Notes: generated from the sequence alone by a model not told the origin. 64,000 nt of DNA from Mycoavidus cysteinexigens_B (GCA_031963465.1 JASSUG010000004.1:124001-188000); one strand, 5' to 3'; counted from the stretch's first letter, positions 1-9,809 are shown. Translations and numbers: made by a program.

Positions 1-2
1 CG

Positions 3-695
3 CCGCCATCCAAGGACGTGCCGGCGCACATGCAGCGCTTCCTCACGTGGTTTGCTGAGACCTCGCCTGCGCAGGCCTGGGCGGTGTCGGCGGGCAGCAA
101 GAAGATCGATGGCTTCGCCCGTGCCGCCATCGCGCACCTGTGGTTTGAGAGCATTCACCCGTTTGAGGACGGTAACGGCCGCATTGGCAGGGCCATCGCT
201 GACCTAGCCATGGCGCAGCATTTGCGACAACCGCTGCGCCTCTATAGCCTTTCGCGCCAGCTACTCATCTCGCGCTCGGCGTACTACGATGCCCTTAACC
301 AAGCTCAGCGTGGCGACACCGATATCACGGCGTGGGTGCAGTGGTTTGCGCGCCAATCTACGGCCGCCTGTCAGGCCGCGAGCCACACTCTTGACCAGGC
401 AATCGAGAAGAGGCATTTTTGGGAGAAACATGAGGGCGGCGGGCTTCATGAGCGGCAGCGTAAGCTGCTGCAGCGCCTGCTCGATGACGGGGACGGTGGC
501 TTCTTGAGCGGCTTGAACGTCGACAAGTACATGAAGATGACCGGCGTCTCAAAGGCCACGGCGACCCGCGACCTTGCGGAGATGGTCGCGGGTGGGCAGT
601 TGTGGAGCCATGGCGTCGGCAAAGCGGTGCGCTACTACATCAATGTGCCTGGGTGGTCGCATGGCCTTGACTTGGAGCCCAGGGCTGATAAATAG
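3..695 (+). CDS. Fic/DOC family protein, 3' part only
   Basis: This is the C-terminal part of a Fic protein; the reading frame is open to the left edge, so the start lies outside the window. Fic enzymes transfer AMP or related groups from nucleotides to hydroxyl side chains of target proteins. The diagnostic loop HPFEDGNGRIGR is present at about 156-191, with the catalytic His and the phosphate-binding Gly-Asn-Gly-Arg. It is followed by a helical stretch and, near the C-terminus, a winged-helix-like segment (DKYMKMTGVSKATATRDL), as in two-domain Fic proteins that combine the Fic fold with a DNA-binding-like tail. An inhibitory helix, if present, would be upstream and cannot be seen. GTG at 18 is only an internal Val codon, because the frame continues upstream with a PPSKD motif typical of Fic proteins just before the core. 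Confidence 0.9.
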   Translation, partial: PPSKDVPAHMQRFLTWFAETSPAQAWAVSAGSKKIDGFARAAIAHLWFESIHPFEDGNGRIGRAIADLAMAQHLRQPLRLYSLSRQLLISRSAYYDALNQAQRGDTDITAWVQWFARQSTAACQAASHTLDQAIEKRHFWEKHEGGGLHERQRKLLQRLLDDGDGGFLSGLNVDKYMKMTGVSKATATRDLAEMVAGGQLWSHGVGKAVRYYINVPGWSHGLDLEPRADK

Positions 696-747
696 ATTGA
701 GCGCGCAAAGATCATGCAATGGCCTGGCGTTAGGTACAATAGCGGTT

Positions 748-3700
748 ATGCAAAATTCTCGCTTTATTCACCTTCGTCTTCATTCCGAATATTCAGTGAC
801 TGATGGCATTGCGCGCCTTGACGATGCCGTCAAAGCGGCCGCCAGCGATGGTCAGGGAGCGCTTGCGCTGACTGATTTGAGCAATCTATTTGGGGTCGTG
901 AAGTTCTATCAGAAAGCACGCAGTGTCGGCGTCAAACCGATTGTCGGCTGCGATGTTTGGGTCACTAACCCGCTGGACCTTGAGAAGCCAGCCAGAGCGT
1001 TGCTGCTGGTGCGGGATCGGCAAGGCTATTTGAATCTGTGTGAACTGTTAAGCCGGGCTTGGTTAACCAACCAACACCGGGGCCGTGCTCAGATCCAAAT
1101 TGAATGGCTCGAAAGCGGTTTGTCGAGTGGGCTGATAGCTTTATCCGGTGCGCTTTCCGGTGATATTGGGCAAGCTTTTTCAGTGGGTAATGAAGCGGCC
1201 GCACGCCATCATGCGCAACGTTGGGCGCGGATTTTTCCGGATAGCTTTTATATCGAAGTGCAGCGCGCCGGCTTGCCTGGCGAAGCTGCCTATATTCAGC
1301 AAGCAGCAGCGCTGGCTGCTGAGTTGCATTTGCCGGTGGTGGCGACGCACCCAGTGCAATTTATGACGCCGGATGATTTCACGGCACACGAGGCGCGCGT
1401 CTGTATCGCCGAAGGGAATTTACTCGCTAATCCACGCCGAGCCAAACATTTTACTCAGGCTCAGTACTTTCGCACGCAGGCTGACATGGCAGAGCTTTTT
1501 GCCGATTTGCCTGCGGCTTTAGCGAATACCATGGAAATTGCTCAACGCTGCAATTTGACGCTGGAGTTGGGTAAGCCCAAATTGCCCCTGTTTCCGACGC
1601 CAGCTGACTTATCGCTTGATGGCTATCTTATGCAACAAGCGCAGCAAGGGCTTGAATTGCGGCTTGAGCAATTATTTGCGGACCCAACCCAGCGTGAGCG
1701 CGAGCGGCCGACGTATTGTCAGCGCCTTGAATTTGAATGCGCGACGATTATCAAAATGGGCTTTGCTGGCTATTTTTTGATTGTCGCCGACTTTATCAAC
1801 TGGGCTAAGCAAAATGGCGTGCCGGTGGGGCCTGGCCGCGGCTCTGGCGCGGGTTCGCTGGTGGCGTTTGTGTTAGGCATTACCGACCTTGATCCGCTGC
1901 GCTATAAATTATTGTTTGAGCGTTTTCTCAATCCAGAACGGGTCTCGATGCCCGACTTCGATATTGACTTTTGTCAACACGGGCGTGATCGTGTGATTCA
2001 ATATGTGAAGAGTAAATACGGCGCAGATGCCGTCTCGCAGATTGCGACTTTTGGTACGATGGCGGCCAAGGCCGCGGTGCGTGATATTGGTCGCGTGCTC
2101 GATCTTGGCTACACCTTTACGGATGGGATTGCCAAGCTGATCCCGTTTAAGCCAGGCAAGCATGTAACCATTGCTGATGCGATCAAAGAAGAGCCGCTAT
2201 TGGCGCAACGTTTAGCTGATGAAGATGAGGTGCAGCAGCTACTTGAATTGGCGCAGCGCGTTGAAGGGTTAACGCGCAATGTTGGCATGCATGCGGGGGG
2301 GGTGTTAATTGCCCCTGGCAAGCTTACGCATTTCTGCCCACTCTATACCCAGCATATGCCGCTGGCGCAAAACCCGCAGGAGTTGTTGGAGGTGCAGGCA
2401 CCCAGCGCCGCGGTGGTGAGTCAATATGACAAAGATGATGTTGAAGCTGTGGGCTTGGTCAAATTCGACTTTTTGGGTTTGACGACCCTGACCATTTTGG
2501 ATTGGGCCGAGCGCGATATCCGTCGGCTTGATCCAAGCCGTTCTGCGTGGTCGCTCGCGCAGGTGCCATTGAACGATCCCGCAACTTTCTCGTTTCTAAA
2601 AAAAGCCAATACCGTGGCCGTGTTCCAGCTTGAAAGTCGCGGCATGCAAGGGATGCTGAAAGATGCGCAACCCGATCGTTTTGAAGACATTATTGCGCTG
2701 GTTGCACTCTATCGTCCGGGGCCAATGGATCTGATTCCAAGTTTTTGCGCACGCAAGCATGGCCGCGAGAAAGTCGATTATCCCGACCCGCGGGTTAAAG
2801 CCGTGCTTGAAGAGACCTATGGCATTATGGTCTATCAAGAGCAGGTGATGCAGATGGCGCAGATCATTGGCGGCTATTCATTAGGCGGCGCTGATTTATT
2901 ACGTCGCGCGATGGGTAAGAAAAAACCCGAAGAAATGGCGCAGCATCGTGAGTTATTTCGGGAGGGTGCGGCGCAAAATGGGCTGACGCGCGAGAAAGCC
3001 GATGAAATCTTCGATTTGATGGAAAAATTTGCCGGCTACGGTTTTAACAAATCCCATGCTGCCGCCTATGCACTTCTTGCCTATCACACCGCTTGGCTAA
3101 AAGCGCATTATCCGGCTGAATTTATGGCGGCTAATATGAGCCTTGCCCTAGATGACACCGATAAAATCAAAATTTTATTTGAAGATTGCCAGGCCAATCA
3201 GTTAACCGTATTGCCGCCTGATATTAATCGCTCAGTCTATCGTTTTGAGCCGGCGGCCGCCGCTGGCCAGCCGGCGCGCATGATTCATTATGGGCTGGGG
3301 GCGATCAAGGGCAGCGGGCAGAGCGCTATCGAAGATATTTTGCGCGCGCGTGCTGAACAGCCATTTACCGATTTGTTCGATTTTTGTTTGCGGATTGATC
3401 GCCGTATGGTGAATCGCCGTACGATTGAAGCCTTGATTCGCGCCGGCGCGTTTGATTCGTTACAGAGCAATCGCGCGCAGTTACTGGCCTCGGTATCGCT
3501 GGCGCTAGAAGCTGCTGAGCAGCGTTGCGCGCATGCGTTGCAAGCGGGTTTATTCGACCACACTGAGCTAGCCGATGGGTGTGAGTTGGTGGCAGAAGCT
3601 GCTTGGCCGCAAAAGCGCCTATTGCAAGAAGAAAAAGCCGCCTTGGGCTTTTATTTATCAGGGCATTTGTTTGATGCATATCGCCGCGAGGTCGGCCGTT

Positions 3701-4311
3701 TTGTGAAACAAAAACTGAATAACTTGCAAGAAGGGCGGGAGAAACGGGTGGCCGGCGTGATTAGCAGTATGCGCACGCAGCTGACGCAGCGCGGCAAAAT
3801 GCTGATTGTGATGCTTGATGATGGCAGCGCACAATGTGAAGTGACGGTGTTTAATGAACTCTATGAAGCCAACCGCGAGCTTTTCAAAGAGGATGAACTA
3901 CTGGTGGTAATGGGTAACGCGCGCTATGATAGCTTCACCGGCGGCATTCGCTTTAATGCCGAAACCGTACTGGACCTAGCGCGTGCGCGTAGCGCTTTTG
4001 CCCGCGCCCTGCGCATCTCGGTGGGCGACCAAGTCAAGTTGCTTAGATTGCATGAACTCTTGCAAGCGTACCGGGTAGCGAGCGATCCAAGTGCGCCAAG
4101 CAATGGCCTGCAGCCGCCGCTCAGCGGTGCCTATGGCGCCCCCAAGAAAGACCATGCCAATACGAGCCTGCCGGTGTTGATCGATTACTGTAATCAAGCG
4201 ATCCGTAGCGAATTCACGCTCGGGGATACATGGCGCGTCAAGCCAGCGGATGAACTGCTGCTGGGGTTGCAAGCCGAGGATTGGGCAACCGCCGTCGAAG
4301 TCGTCTATTAA
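748..4311 (+). CDS. dnaE: DNA polymerase III subunit alpha
   Basis: This is the replicative polymerase catalytic subunit, about 1187 residues, the usual length for proteobacterial DnaE. It starts with the PHP domain (FIHLRLHSEYSVTDG), followed by the family C polymerase palm with the motif MPDFDIDFCQ that carries two catalytic aspartates, then GPGRGSGAGSLVAF, the FNKSHAAAYALLAYHTAWLKAHYPAEF segment in two halves, and a C-terminal OB-fold (ISSMRTQLTQRGKMLIV). I chose ATG 748 because the family N-terminus begins at MQNSRFIHLR; the longer open frame upstream encodes no family sequence. There is no clear Shine-Dalgarno. A TACAAT -10-like hexamer at 735-740 ends only 7 bases before the ATG, so a very short or absent leader is possible. 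In Burkholderia-type genomes dnaE lies close to lipooligosaccharide genes and msbA; here they are separated by a 15 kb island. Confidence 0.97.
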   Translation: MQNSRFIHLRLHSEYSVTDGIARLDDAVKAAASDGQGALALTDLSNLFGVVKFYQKARSVGVKPIVGCDVWVTNPLDLEKPARALLLVRDRQGYLNLCELLSRAWLTNQHRGRAQIQIEWLESGLSSGLIALSGALSGDIGQAFSVGNEAAARHHAQRWARIFPDSFYIEVQRAGLPGEAAYIQQAAALAAELHLPVVATHPVQFMTPDDFTAHEARVCIAEGNLLANPRRAKHFTQAQYFRTQADMAELFADLPAALANTMEIAQRCNLTLELGKPKLPLFPTPADLSLDGYLMQQAQQGLELRLEQLFADPTQRERERPTYCQRLEFECATIIKMGFAGYFLIVADFINWAKQNGVPVGPGRGSGAGSLVAFVLGITDLDPLRYKLLFERFLNPERVSMPDFDIDFCQHGRDRVIQYVKSKYGADAVSQIATFGTMAAKAAVRDIGRVLDLGYTFTDGIAKLIPFKPGKHVTIADAIKEEPLLAQRLADEDEVQQLLELAQRVEGLTRNVGMHAGGVLIAPGKLTHFCPLYTQHMPLAQNPQELLEVQAPSAAVVSQYDKDDVEAVGLVKFDFLGLTTLTILDWAERDIRRLDPSRSAWSLAQVPLNDPATFSFLKKANTVAVFQLESRGMQGMLKDAQPDRFEDIIALVALYRPGPMDLIPSFCARKHGREKVDYPDPRVKAVLEETYGIMVYQEQVMQMAQIIGGYSLGGADLLRRAMGKKKPEEMAQHRELFREGAAQNGLTREKADEIFDLMEKFAGYGFNKSHAAAYALLAYHTAWLKAHYPAEFMAANMSLALDDTDKIKILFEDCQANQLTVLPPDINRSVYRFEPAAAAGQPARMIHYGLGAIKGSGQSAIEDILRARAEQPFTDLFDFCLRIDRRMVNRRTIEALIRAGAFDSLQSNRAQLLASVSLALEAAEQRCAHALQAGLFDHTELADGCELVAEAAWPQKRLLQEEKAALGFYLSGHLFDAYRREVGRFVKQKLNNLQEGREKRVAGVISSMRTQLTQRGKMLIVMLDDGSAQCEVTVFNELYEANRELFKEDELLVVMGNARYDSFTGGIRFNAETVLDLARARSAFARALRISVGDQVKLLRLHELLQAYRVASDPSAPSNGLQPPLSGAYGAPKKDHANTSLPVLIDYCNQAIRSEFTLGDTWRVKPADELLLGLQAEDWATAVEVVY

Positions 4312-4324
4312 AACCATTCACTTT

Positions 4325-6403
4325 ATGCCAACTTTACGTTTTTCTCGCGTCGTATGGGCCGTGCTGATTCTGGGTACGTTAAGTTTTACCGGCTTTCGTA
4401 TTGCTCAGTTATTGAGCTATGGCGATCCAAGCTTAATTGGACAGCAGTGTAAAGAGTTGGTGCGAGCCTTGTGGATGGGCGCGCGTTTTGATTTCAAAAT
4501 GTTGGCGACCGGATTGCTCGTATGCTTTGTATCAGCGAGTTTAATCGCCGTACCAAATTTTTCGCGCAAGCTCGGGGGCTATGTGCAGCGAGCGATGGTG
4601 ATCACATTGTTTTTCGCGACCAATTTTGCCGCCATTTGCCAATATTTTTATTACGGTTTTTATAAGACACCCTTTACGCCGATTCTCTTCGGCTTGTATG
4701 AGGATGATACGCATGGCGTCATCGCGGCGATTTGGAGTGATTATCCGGTGGTCTGGGCATGCTTGATGGTGCTCGCATTAACCTGGGTGCAAACGCGCTT
4801 GACCTTTGGCTGGGCGAGGAGAGCGCAGAGCGTTGCAGGCGTCACAAAGTTCTGCTGGCGAACGCCTGCGGTGGTGCTGATCACTGTACTGGCGTTGGTA
4901 TTTTTTGCGCGTGGGCAATTAGGCAAATTTCCATTGCGCGATCAGGATGCCGTGGTATGTGCCAACCCTTTCATTAATGATTTGGTCCGCAATGCCTGGC
5001 AGACACTTTACGATGCGGTTAAAGATCGGCGTCAGCAAATTCATATCAGCACTGACGATCCAACTCGGCAATTGGCGCTCTATGGCTTCGATTCACTCGC
5101 CGAGGTGGCGCATACGCTTGGGGCAAAATCAGGTAATCAAGATGATTTAGAGGCCTTTATTTTTCAGCGTACGCCACCTAATGCATTTGTTAAGGCGCAC
5201 CCGCCGCATGTGGTCTTTGCCTTGATGGAATCGTGGGGGGCGCATCAGCTTAAATTTGATACGGCGCAAAACAATCTAACCGGCGCATTAAAAAAGCATT
5301 TAGAGCGCGATACACTCTTTCATAATTTTTTCTCAGCCCAATTAGGCACTCATCCAACCTTAGAAGCACTCCTGCTAAATTCACCTTTGACGCCATTGAC
5401 GCAAGGCAGCTATGGCTTTATGAGTTATCCAGCGGCGGCAGCAAAACCCTTTAAAGAGCAGGGCTATCGTACTGTATTTCTGTATGGCGGCAGCAATGCG
5501 TGGCGCTCGATTGGCCGCGTGATGAAGCATCAGTACTTTGATGAAGTCTACGATATGGGTAACATTATTGAGCGTTACCCTGAGGCGCAACGTAATGTCT
5601 GGGGTATCTATGATGAATATTTATTCCGCTTAGCTTATGACCTTTTGCAAGAGGGCGAAGCGCGCGGGGAGAAAGTGTTTCTGTTTTTGTTAACGACCAC
5701 GAATCATCCTCCTCATCAAACACCGGATCATTATCAGCCGTTAGCCCTCGAACTCTCGAAGATGGCCCCCCATTTTTCTGCCGATGCGCAGAACGCTCAG
5801 AAAATGGTTTGGACTTACCAATATGCGAATCATCAACTGGGCTTATTTCTTGACCGCATTGATGATTCAGCCTTAAATCAGAAGACGCTGGTGGCGGCAA
5901 CCGGGGATCATAATCTGCGTGCCTTGTTGCACTATCGTCAACCAACCGATAGTAAAGACTTGTATCGTGTGCCTGCTTACTTTCGTGTACCGCCAGCGTA
6001 TCGACCCAGCTTTAAACCTGATCCTAGCCGCTATGCCGGTCACCGAGATATTTTTCCGAGCCTGTATCATCTTGCCTTGTCGGACGCAGTGTATCCGCAT
6101 TTTGGTGATAACCTGTTTGCTGAGTTGCCGCCACAAAACCAATATGCGATCGTCGCTTTTGAGTCGTTATTCAGTCGAGAAGGCGCTTTATTGCCCTTTG
6201 TTGGCCGGCAGCCATCGGCTTTTGACTGGGATCTTTCTCAGACTGCGCTAGCAGCAAGTGCAAAGTCGATACCTCTGTTAGAAGAGCAAGGCCGGCAAGC
6301 GCGCGCCTGGTTGGCATTGGCTGATTGGTATACGCGTTATCAAGTGATGCAAGGATTGCAGCGCGCCAGTGCGCAAAATAGAGGAGGCAAAGCCCATGAA
6401 TAA
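4325..6403 (+). CDS. LTA synthase/MdoB-like membrane sulfatase-fold phosphotransferase
   Basis: This is a polytopic inner-membrane protein of about 692 residues. Four to five hydrophobic segments in the first ~220 residues (for example VVWAVLILGTLSF and WACLMVLALTW) precede a large periplasmic domain of the alkaline phosphatase/sulfatase fold. Features of that fold are the early VFALMESWGAH with the metal-binding Glu, the nucleophile region SAQLGTHPTLEALLLNSPL, and GDHNLRALLH near the end. Family members transfer phosphoglycerol or phosphoethanolamine from lipids onto glycans; in Gram-negatives the substrate is more likely periplasmic glucan or LPS than teichoic acid. ATG 4325 lies 13 bases after dnaE and starts exactly at the first membrane helix, so a longer start inside dnaE is rejected. 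The 3' end overlaps dgkA by 8 bases, and diacylglycerol kinase would recycle the diacylglycerol released when phosphatidylglycerol is the donor, which is a sensible pairing. Confidence 0.85.
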   Translation: MPTLRFSRVVWAVLILGTLSFTGFRIAQLLSYGDPSLIGQQCKELVRALWMGARFDFKMLATGLLVCFVSASLIAVPNFSRKLGGYVQRAMVITLFFATNFAAICQYFYYGFYKTPFTPILFGLYEDDTHGVIAAIWSDYPVVWACLMVLALTWVQTRLTFGWARRAQSVAGVTKFCWRTPAVVLITVLALVFFARGQLGKFPLRDQDAVVCANPFINDLVRNAWQTLYDAVKDRRQQIHISTDDPTRQLALYGFDSLAEVAHTLGAKSGNQDDLEAFIFQRTPPNAFVKAHPPHVVFALMESWGAHQLKFDTAQNNLTGALKKHLERDTLFHNFFSAQLGTHPTLEALLLNSPLTPLTQGSYGFMSYPAAAAKPFKEQGYRTVFLYGGSNAWRSIGRVMKHQYFDEVYDMGNIIERYPEAQRNVWGIYDEYLFRLAYDLLQEGEARGEKVFLFLLTTTNHPPHQTPDHYQPLALELSKMAPHFSADAQNAQKMVWTYQYANHQLGLFLDRIDDSALNQKTLVAATGDHNLRALLHYRQPTDSKDLYRVPAYFRVPPAYRPSFKPDPSRYAGHRDIFPSLYHLALSDAVYPHFGDNLFAELPPQNQYAIVAFESLFSREGALLPFVGRQPSAFDWDLSQTALAASAKSIPLLEEQGRQARAWLALADWYTRYQVMQGLQRASAQNRGGKAHE

Positions 6404-6797
6404 TCCTGATCAAAAGCACCGGGGGTTTGCCCGTCTCTGGCATGCGCTAGGGTATTCTTTGTGTGGTATGCGCGATGCGCTGCGGCAGGAAAGCGCCTTC
6501 CGCCAAGAAATGATGCTGGCCCTGATATTGATTCCACTGGCGGTTGTGTTACCCGTGACGATGGTTGAAAGGCTGATGTTGATTGCCTCGATACTTTGGG
6601 TATTAAGTCTTGAACTCCTTAATTCTGCGGTTGAAGCGGCGATTGACCGGATTTCGCTAGAGCGACATCCACTTGCCAAACAAGCGAAAGATTTTGCCAG
6701 TGCCGCGGTTTTTATTGCACTGTGTTTGTGTGGCTTGGCCTGGCTATCGTTGGCTGGCCCGCTGGTATGGACGTGGTTAGGTTCAGTGTTAAGCTAA
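6396..6797 (+). CDS. dgkA: Diacylglycerol kinase
   Basis: This is a small integral-membrane kinase of 133 residues that phosphorylates diacylglycerol to phosphatidate, returning it to phospholipid synthesis. The family signature ELLNSAVEAAIDRIS is present near residue 70, flanked by three hydrophobic helices, and the length matches prokaryotic DgkA. ATG 6396 is preceded by a strong Shine-Dalgarno (GAGGAGG at 6381-6387), which decides the start over an in-frame upstream ATG at 6369. It overlaps the preceding phosphotransferase gene by 8 bases, indicating translational coupling and a shared role in lipid-linked glycerophosphate turnover. Confidence 0.95.
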   Translation: MNNPDQKHRGFARLWHALGYSLCGMRDALRQESAFRQEMMLALILIPLAVVLPVTMVERLMLIASILWVLSLELLNSAVEAAIDRISLERHPLAKQAKDFASAAVFIALCLCGLAWLSLAGPLVWTWLGSVLS

Positions 6798-6910
6798 TTT
6801 CGCACGGTTTGTTTTTTCTCTACTAGATACTCTTTTCTGTCTCACTGTCAGTTTTTTTAACACGCATTGTGGCCAGTAGGCCGATGATCGCGCTTTTGCA
6901 GAAGAATATC

Positions 6911-9502
6911 ATGTTAAATCCTATTTCAAGCTCAGTTACCGCCTCCTATGGCGTAGCGCAAAAATCTCCCACGGCGTCATTCCTGTTGCTGCCCGTCGAA
7001 GTTCGAGAAGAAGTAGAGAATTATCTGCAAGTATGGGAACAGTATAGTCTTTTTAAAGCCCTGACAATGGTGACCCGAGATGGCGAACCTGTGGACTCAC
7101 CGGTACTGAAATTACATTTGTTGCAGCAAAAGATAGCGGCGCAATATCATCAGAGCTTGGTGAATTCGGATGAAAGCTTACGAGCCTTTGCGTTGCATCA
7201 AGTGCAAAGGTTATGGGAATCAGGGCAACTCGATCAAGTGGTAGAGAAGCCAGCATTGTTTGAATTGGTGCGGGTTATTGATGATCCAAAGGTATTTGAA
7301 TATATAAGAAAAAAAATCCAACAAGAGCCGGCGTTAAAGGCCAAGCTACTGAGCTGGGTCGAACGCTCAAAAACAGAAGAAGTGCAACTGCTGGCGGCCA
7401 ATGCGCTGACCCTATTGGTAAAAAGTGGTGTCCGGTTTAGTGGCGCGGATTTAAGGGGAGTCAGGGTAGCTGGAGCGGATTTGAGTTTTGGAGTATTCGA
7501 TTCAGCGCAGTTGCAAGGGGCGGATTTAAGCCAGGCTAAGCTTCGTAATAGTTGGTTGCGGGACGCGAATTTAAGTGGTGCGCAGATGTCCGGGGTACGG
7601 TTTGGCGAATGGCCTTATCTTCAAGAAGAGAGTCCTGTGTATTCCTGTGCGTATTCCCCAGATGGAAAAAACTGTGCGGTAGGTCTTGAAAACGGTAAGA
7701 TCAGCGTGTATTCGACTGCGGATTTGACAAAAATTCACACCATAGAAGGGCATACAGGCTGGGTTAATAGCGTGGTGTATTCGCCGAACGGGTCGCAGAT
7801 CGCCTCGGGCAGTAATAGTATGGATTGGAAGGTTCGTCTGTGGGACGCGCACAGTGGAATCCTTGTGCATAGCTTAGAAGGACATACCTGGTTAATTAAT
7901 AGTGTGGTGTATGCGCCAAGCGGTGAGCAGATCGCCTCGGGTAGTTCTGACAAGACGGTGCGTCTGTGGGACGCGCACAGCGGAGCCCTTAAACACACCT
8001 TAGAAGGACATACTGGGCGTGTTTTTAGCGTGGCGTATGCGCCGAGCGGTGAGCAGATCGCCTCGGGCAGTGAGGACCGGACGGTTCGTCTATGGGAGGC
8101 GCAAAGCGGAGTCCCTGTGCGTATTTTAGAAGGGCATACCGCCGTTGTTAGAAGCGTGATGTATGCGCCGAGCGGAGCGCAGATCGCCTCGGGCAGTGAG
8201 GACTATACGGTGCGGCTGTGGGACGCACAAAGCGGAGTCCCCGGGCACACCTTAAAAGGACATACTTCCTATGTTAATAGCGTGGTGTATGCGCCGAGCG
8301 GTGAGCAGATCGCCTCGGGCAGTTTGGACAAGACGGTGCGGCTGTGGGATACGCGAAACGGAACACTTAGACACACCTTAGAAGGACATACAGACTGGGT
8401 TAGGAGCGTGGTGTATTCGCCGAACGGTTTGCAGATCGTATCGGGCAGTCATGACAAGACGGTGCGGCTGTGGGACGCACAAAGCAGAGCTCCCGGGTAC
8501 ACCTTAGAAGGACATAGAGACTGGGTTAAGAGCGTGGCGTATGCGCCAAGCGGTGAGCAGATCGCCTCTGCTAGTAGAGACAAAACGGTTCGTCTATGGG
8601 ACGCGCAAAGCGGAACCCTTAGGCATACCTTAGCAGGACATACAGACTGGCTTAATAGCGTGGCGTATGCGCCGAGCGGTGAGCAAATCGCTTCGGGCAG
8701 CCATGACAAGACGGTGCGTCTGTGGGACGCGCGCAGCGGAATCCTTGTGAATACCTTAGCAGGACATACAGGCTGGATTAGTAGCGTGGCGTATGCGCCA
8801 AGCGGGTCGCAGATCGCCTCGGGCGCTTCTGACTATACTGTGCGGCTATGGGATGCGCACAGCGGAGCCCTTGCGCATACCTTAAAAGGACACACCGCCA
8901 CGGTTAGTAGTGTGGTGTATTCACCGAATGGGTCGCAGATCGCCTCGGGGAGTTGGGACAAGACGGTGCGGCTGTGGAACGCGCACAGCGGAGCTTTTAT
9001 GTACACCTTAGCAGGACAAGCTCCGGCTATTTTTAGCGTGATGTATTCGCCGAGCGGGTTGCAGATCGCCTCGGCCGACAAGGCGGTGCGGCTGTGGGAC
9101 GCGCACAGCGGAGCCCTTGTGCACACCTTAAAAGGGCATACAGAAGTTGTTAGGAGCGTGGCGTATTCACCGAGCGGTGAGCAGATCGCCTCGGGTAGTT
9201 CTGATCATACAGTGCGGCTATGGGATATTGCCTCGGGTCAGTGTCGGGCGGTGATTGAAGGTTTTGACGGAGACATTTTGAGCGTTGTTTGGAAAACAAC
9301 TCGCGATGGCACTTATCTGGTGACTGGGAGTGCCGATAAATTAGTGCGCCGGTGGGAGATTAAAAAAGAAGGTGAAGAGACTAAAGCGATTTTATGCTGG
9401 AGTTCAGGGCATGAAATTCTGAGCGTGAAGGGCGCGTTATTCGAAGGGGTGCGAGGGTTAAGCGAGATGAATAGGGCGCTTGTGAGTCAGCGTAGCGCGT
9501 AG
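6911..9502 (+). CDS. F-box-like / pentapeptide / WD40-repeat protein 1
   Basis: This protein of about 863 residues has three parts. Residues ~24-60 (LLLPVEVREEVENYL...LFKALTMVTRDG) resemble an F-box: LPxE(V/I), a spaced hydrophobic heptad, and a terminal hydrophobic TR. An all-helical linker follows. Residues ~175-230 are pentapeptide repeats of the A(D/N)L type (FSGADLRGV, GADLSQAKL, DANLSGAQM). Residues ~243-840 are 14 WD40 repeats of mostly 42 residues (GHT-x-SVxYxPSGxQIASGSxDKTVRLWD), enough for two seven-bladed propellers; the first and last blades are degenerate. The start at ATG 6911 matches the N-termini of the two homologues at 27055 and 30616; GTG 6869 is in frame but gives extra unrelated sequence. 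No signal peptide is seen. The function is unknown; the architecture suggests an adaptor acting on eukaryotic protein complexes. It lies at the left edge of the polyketide island. Confidence 0.85.
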   Translation: MLNPISSSVTASYGVAQKSPTASFLLLPVEVREEVENYLQVWEQYSLFKALTMVTRDGEPVDSPVLKLHLLQQKIAAQYHQSLVNSDESLRAFALHQVQRLWESGQLDQVVEKPALFELVRVIDDPKVFEYIRKKIQQEPALKAKLLSWVERSKTEEVQLLAANALTLLVKSGVRFSGADLRGVRVAGADLSFGVFDSAQLQGADLSQAKLRNSWLRDANLSGAQMSGVRFGEWPYLQEESPVYSCAYSPDGKNCAVGLENGKISVYSTADLTKIHTIEGHTGWVNSVVYSPNGSQIASGSNSMDWKVRLWDAHSGILVHSLEGHTWLINSVVYAPSGEQIASGSSDKTVRLWDAHSGALKHTLEGHTGRVFSVAYAPSGEQIASGSEDRTVRLWEAQSGVPVRILEGHTAVVRSVMYAPSGAQIASGSEDYTVRLWDAQSGVPGHTLKGHTSYVNSVVYAPSGEQIASGSLDKTVRLWDTRNGTLRHTLEGHTDWVRSVVYSPNGLQIVSGSHDKTVRLWDAQSRAPGYTLEGHRDWVKSVAYAPSGEQIASASRDKTVRLWDAQSGTLRHTLAGHTDWLNSVAYAPSGEQIASGSHDKTVRLWDARSGILVNTLAGHTGWISSVAYAPSGSQIASGASDYTVRLWDAHSGALAHTLKGHTATVSSVVYSPNGSQIASGSWDKTVRLWNAHSGAFMYTLAGQAPAIFSVMYSPSGLQIASADKAVRLWDAHSGALVHTLKGHTEVVRSVAYSPSGEQIASGSSDHTVRLWDIASGQCRAVIEGFDGDILSVVWKTTRDGTYLVTGSADKLVRRWEIKKEGEETKAILCWSSGHEILSVKGALFEGVRGLSEMNRALVSQRSA

Positions 9503-9809
9503 GCGAGCGCTCTTCAAGCTAAGAGGTCATCACGGATTTTAAATAAAAAATTCTCGAACTAGCTTGATGAAACTGCGTAGGACTATGCGGAATGTATCTC
9601 CGTAGGGCTACGCGAAATGTATCTCCGTAGGACTACGCGGCATGTATCTCCAGCAAGAACAAAGGGCTGGGGCTAATAAAATAAAAAGATGCATGCCGGA
9701 TAAAATTTGCTTATGATATCCGTTGCTTTCAAGTCTTAAGATTAGCCTAGTCCGTCACCTATGTGGCGAGACGTCATATAAAAAATATAACGTTTTAGGG
9801 GGAGTCATT
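9503..9809. other. Intergenic region before the polyketide gene
   Basis: These 307 bases carry no convincing gene. They contain three tandem 25-base repeats (9576-9650, listed separately) and an AT-rich stretch before the polyketide start. A promoter for the polyketide gene is expected here, but no clear -35/-10 pair stands out. Confidence 0.6.
9576..9650. repeat. Three tandem 25-bp repeats with internal dyad
   Basis: Three head-to-tail copies of a 25-base unit lie at 9576-9600, 9601-9625 and 9626-9650. They differ from one another at only a few positions. Each unit begins with a small dyad, CGTAGg(a/g)CTACG in its best form, followed by GCG-(a/g)-(a/c)ATGTATCTC. They are non-coding and sit between the WD40 gene and the polyketide gene. 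They could be an operator array, a structured leader or simple expansion. Confidence 0.85.

Noticed and set aside
574..747. Upstream extension of dnaE by 58 residues
   Set aside because: The extension lies largely in the Fic gene in another frame and is unlike any DnaE N-terminus; the PHP domain begins right after ATG 748.
4325..6403. Lipoteichoic acid synthase taken as a sign of a Gram-positive organism
   Set aside because: The window has LPS genes (waaL-type, msbA, core glycosyltransferases) and betaproteobacterial gene order; the same fold occurs in Gram-negative MdoB/OpgB-like enzymes.
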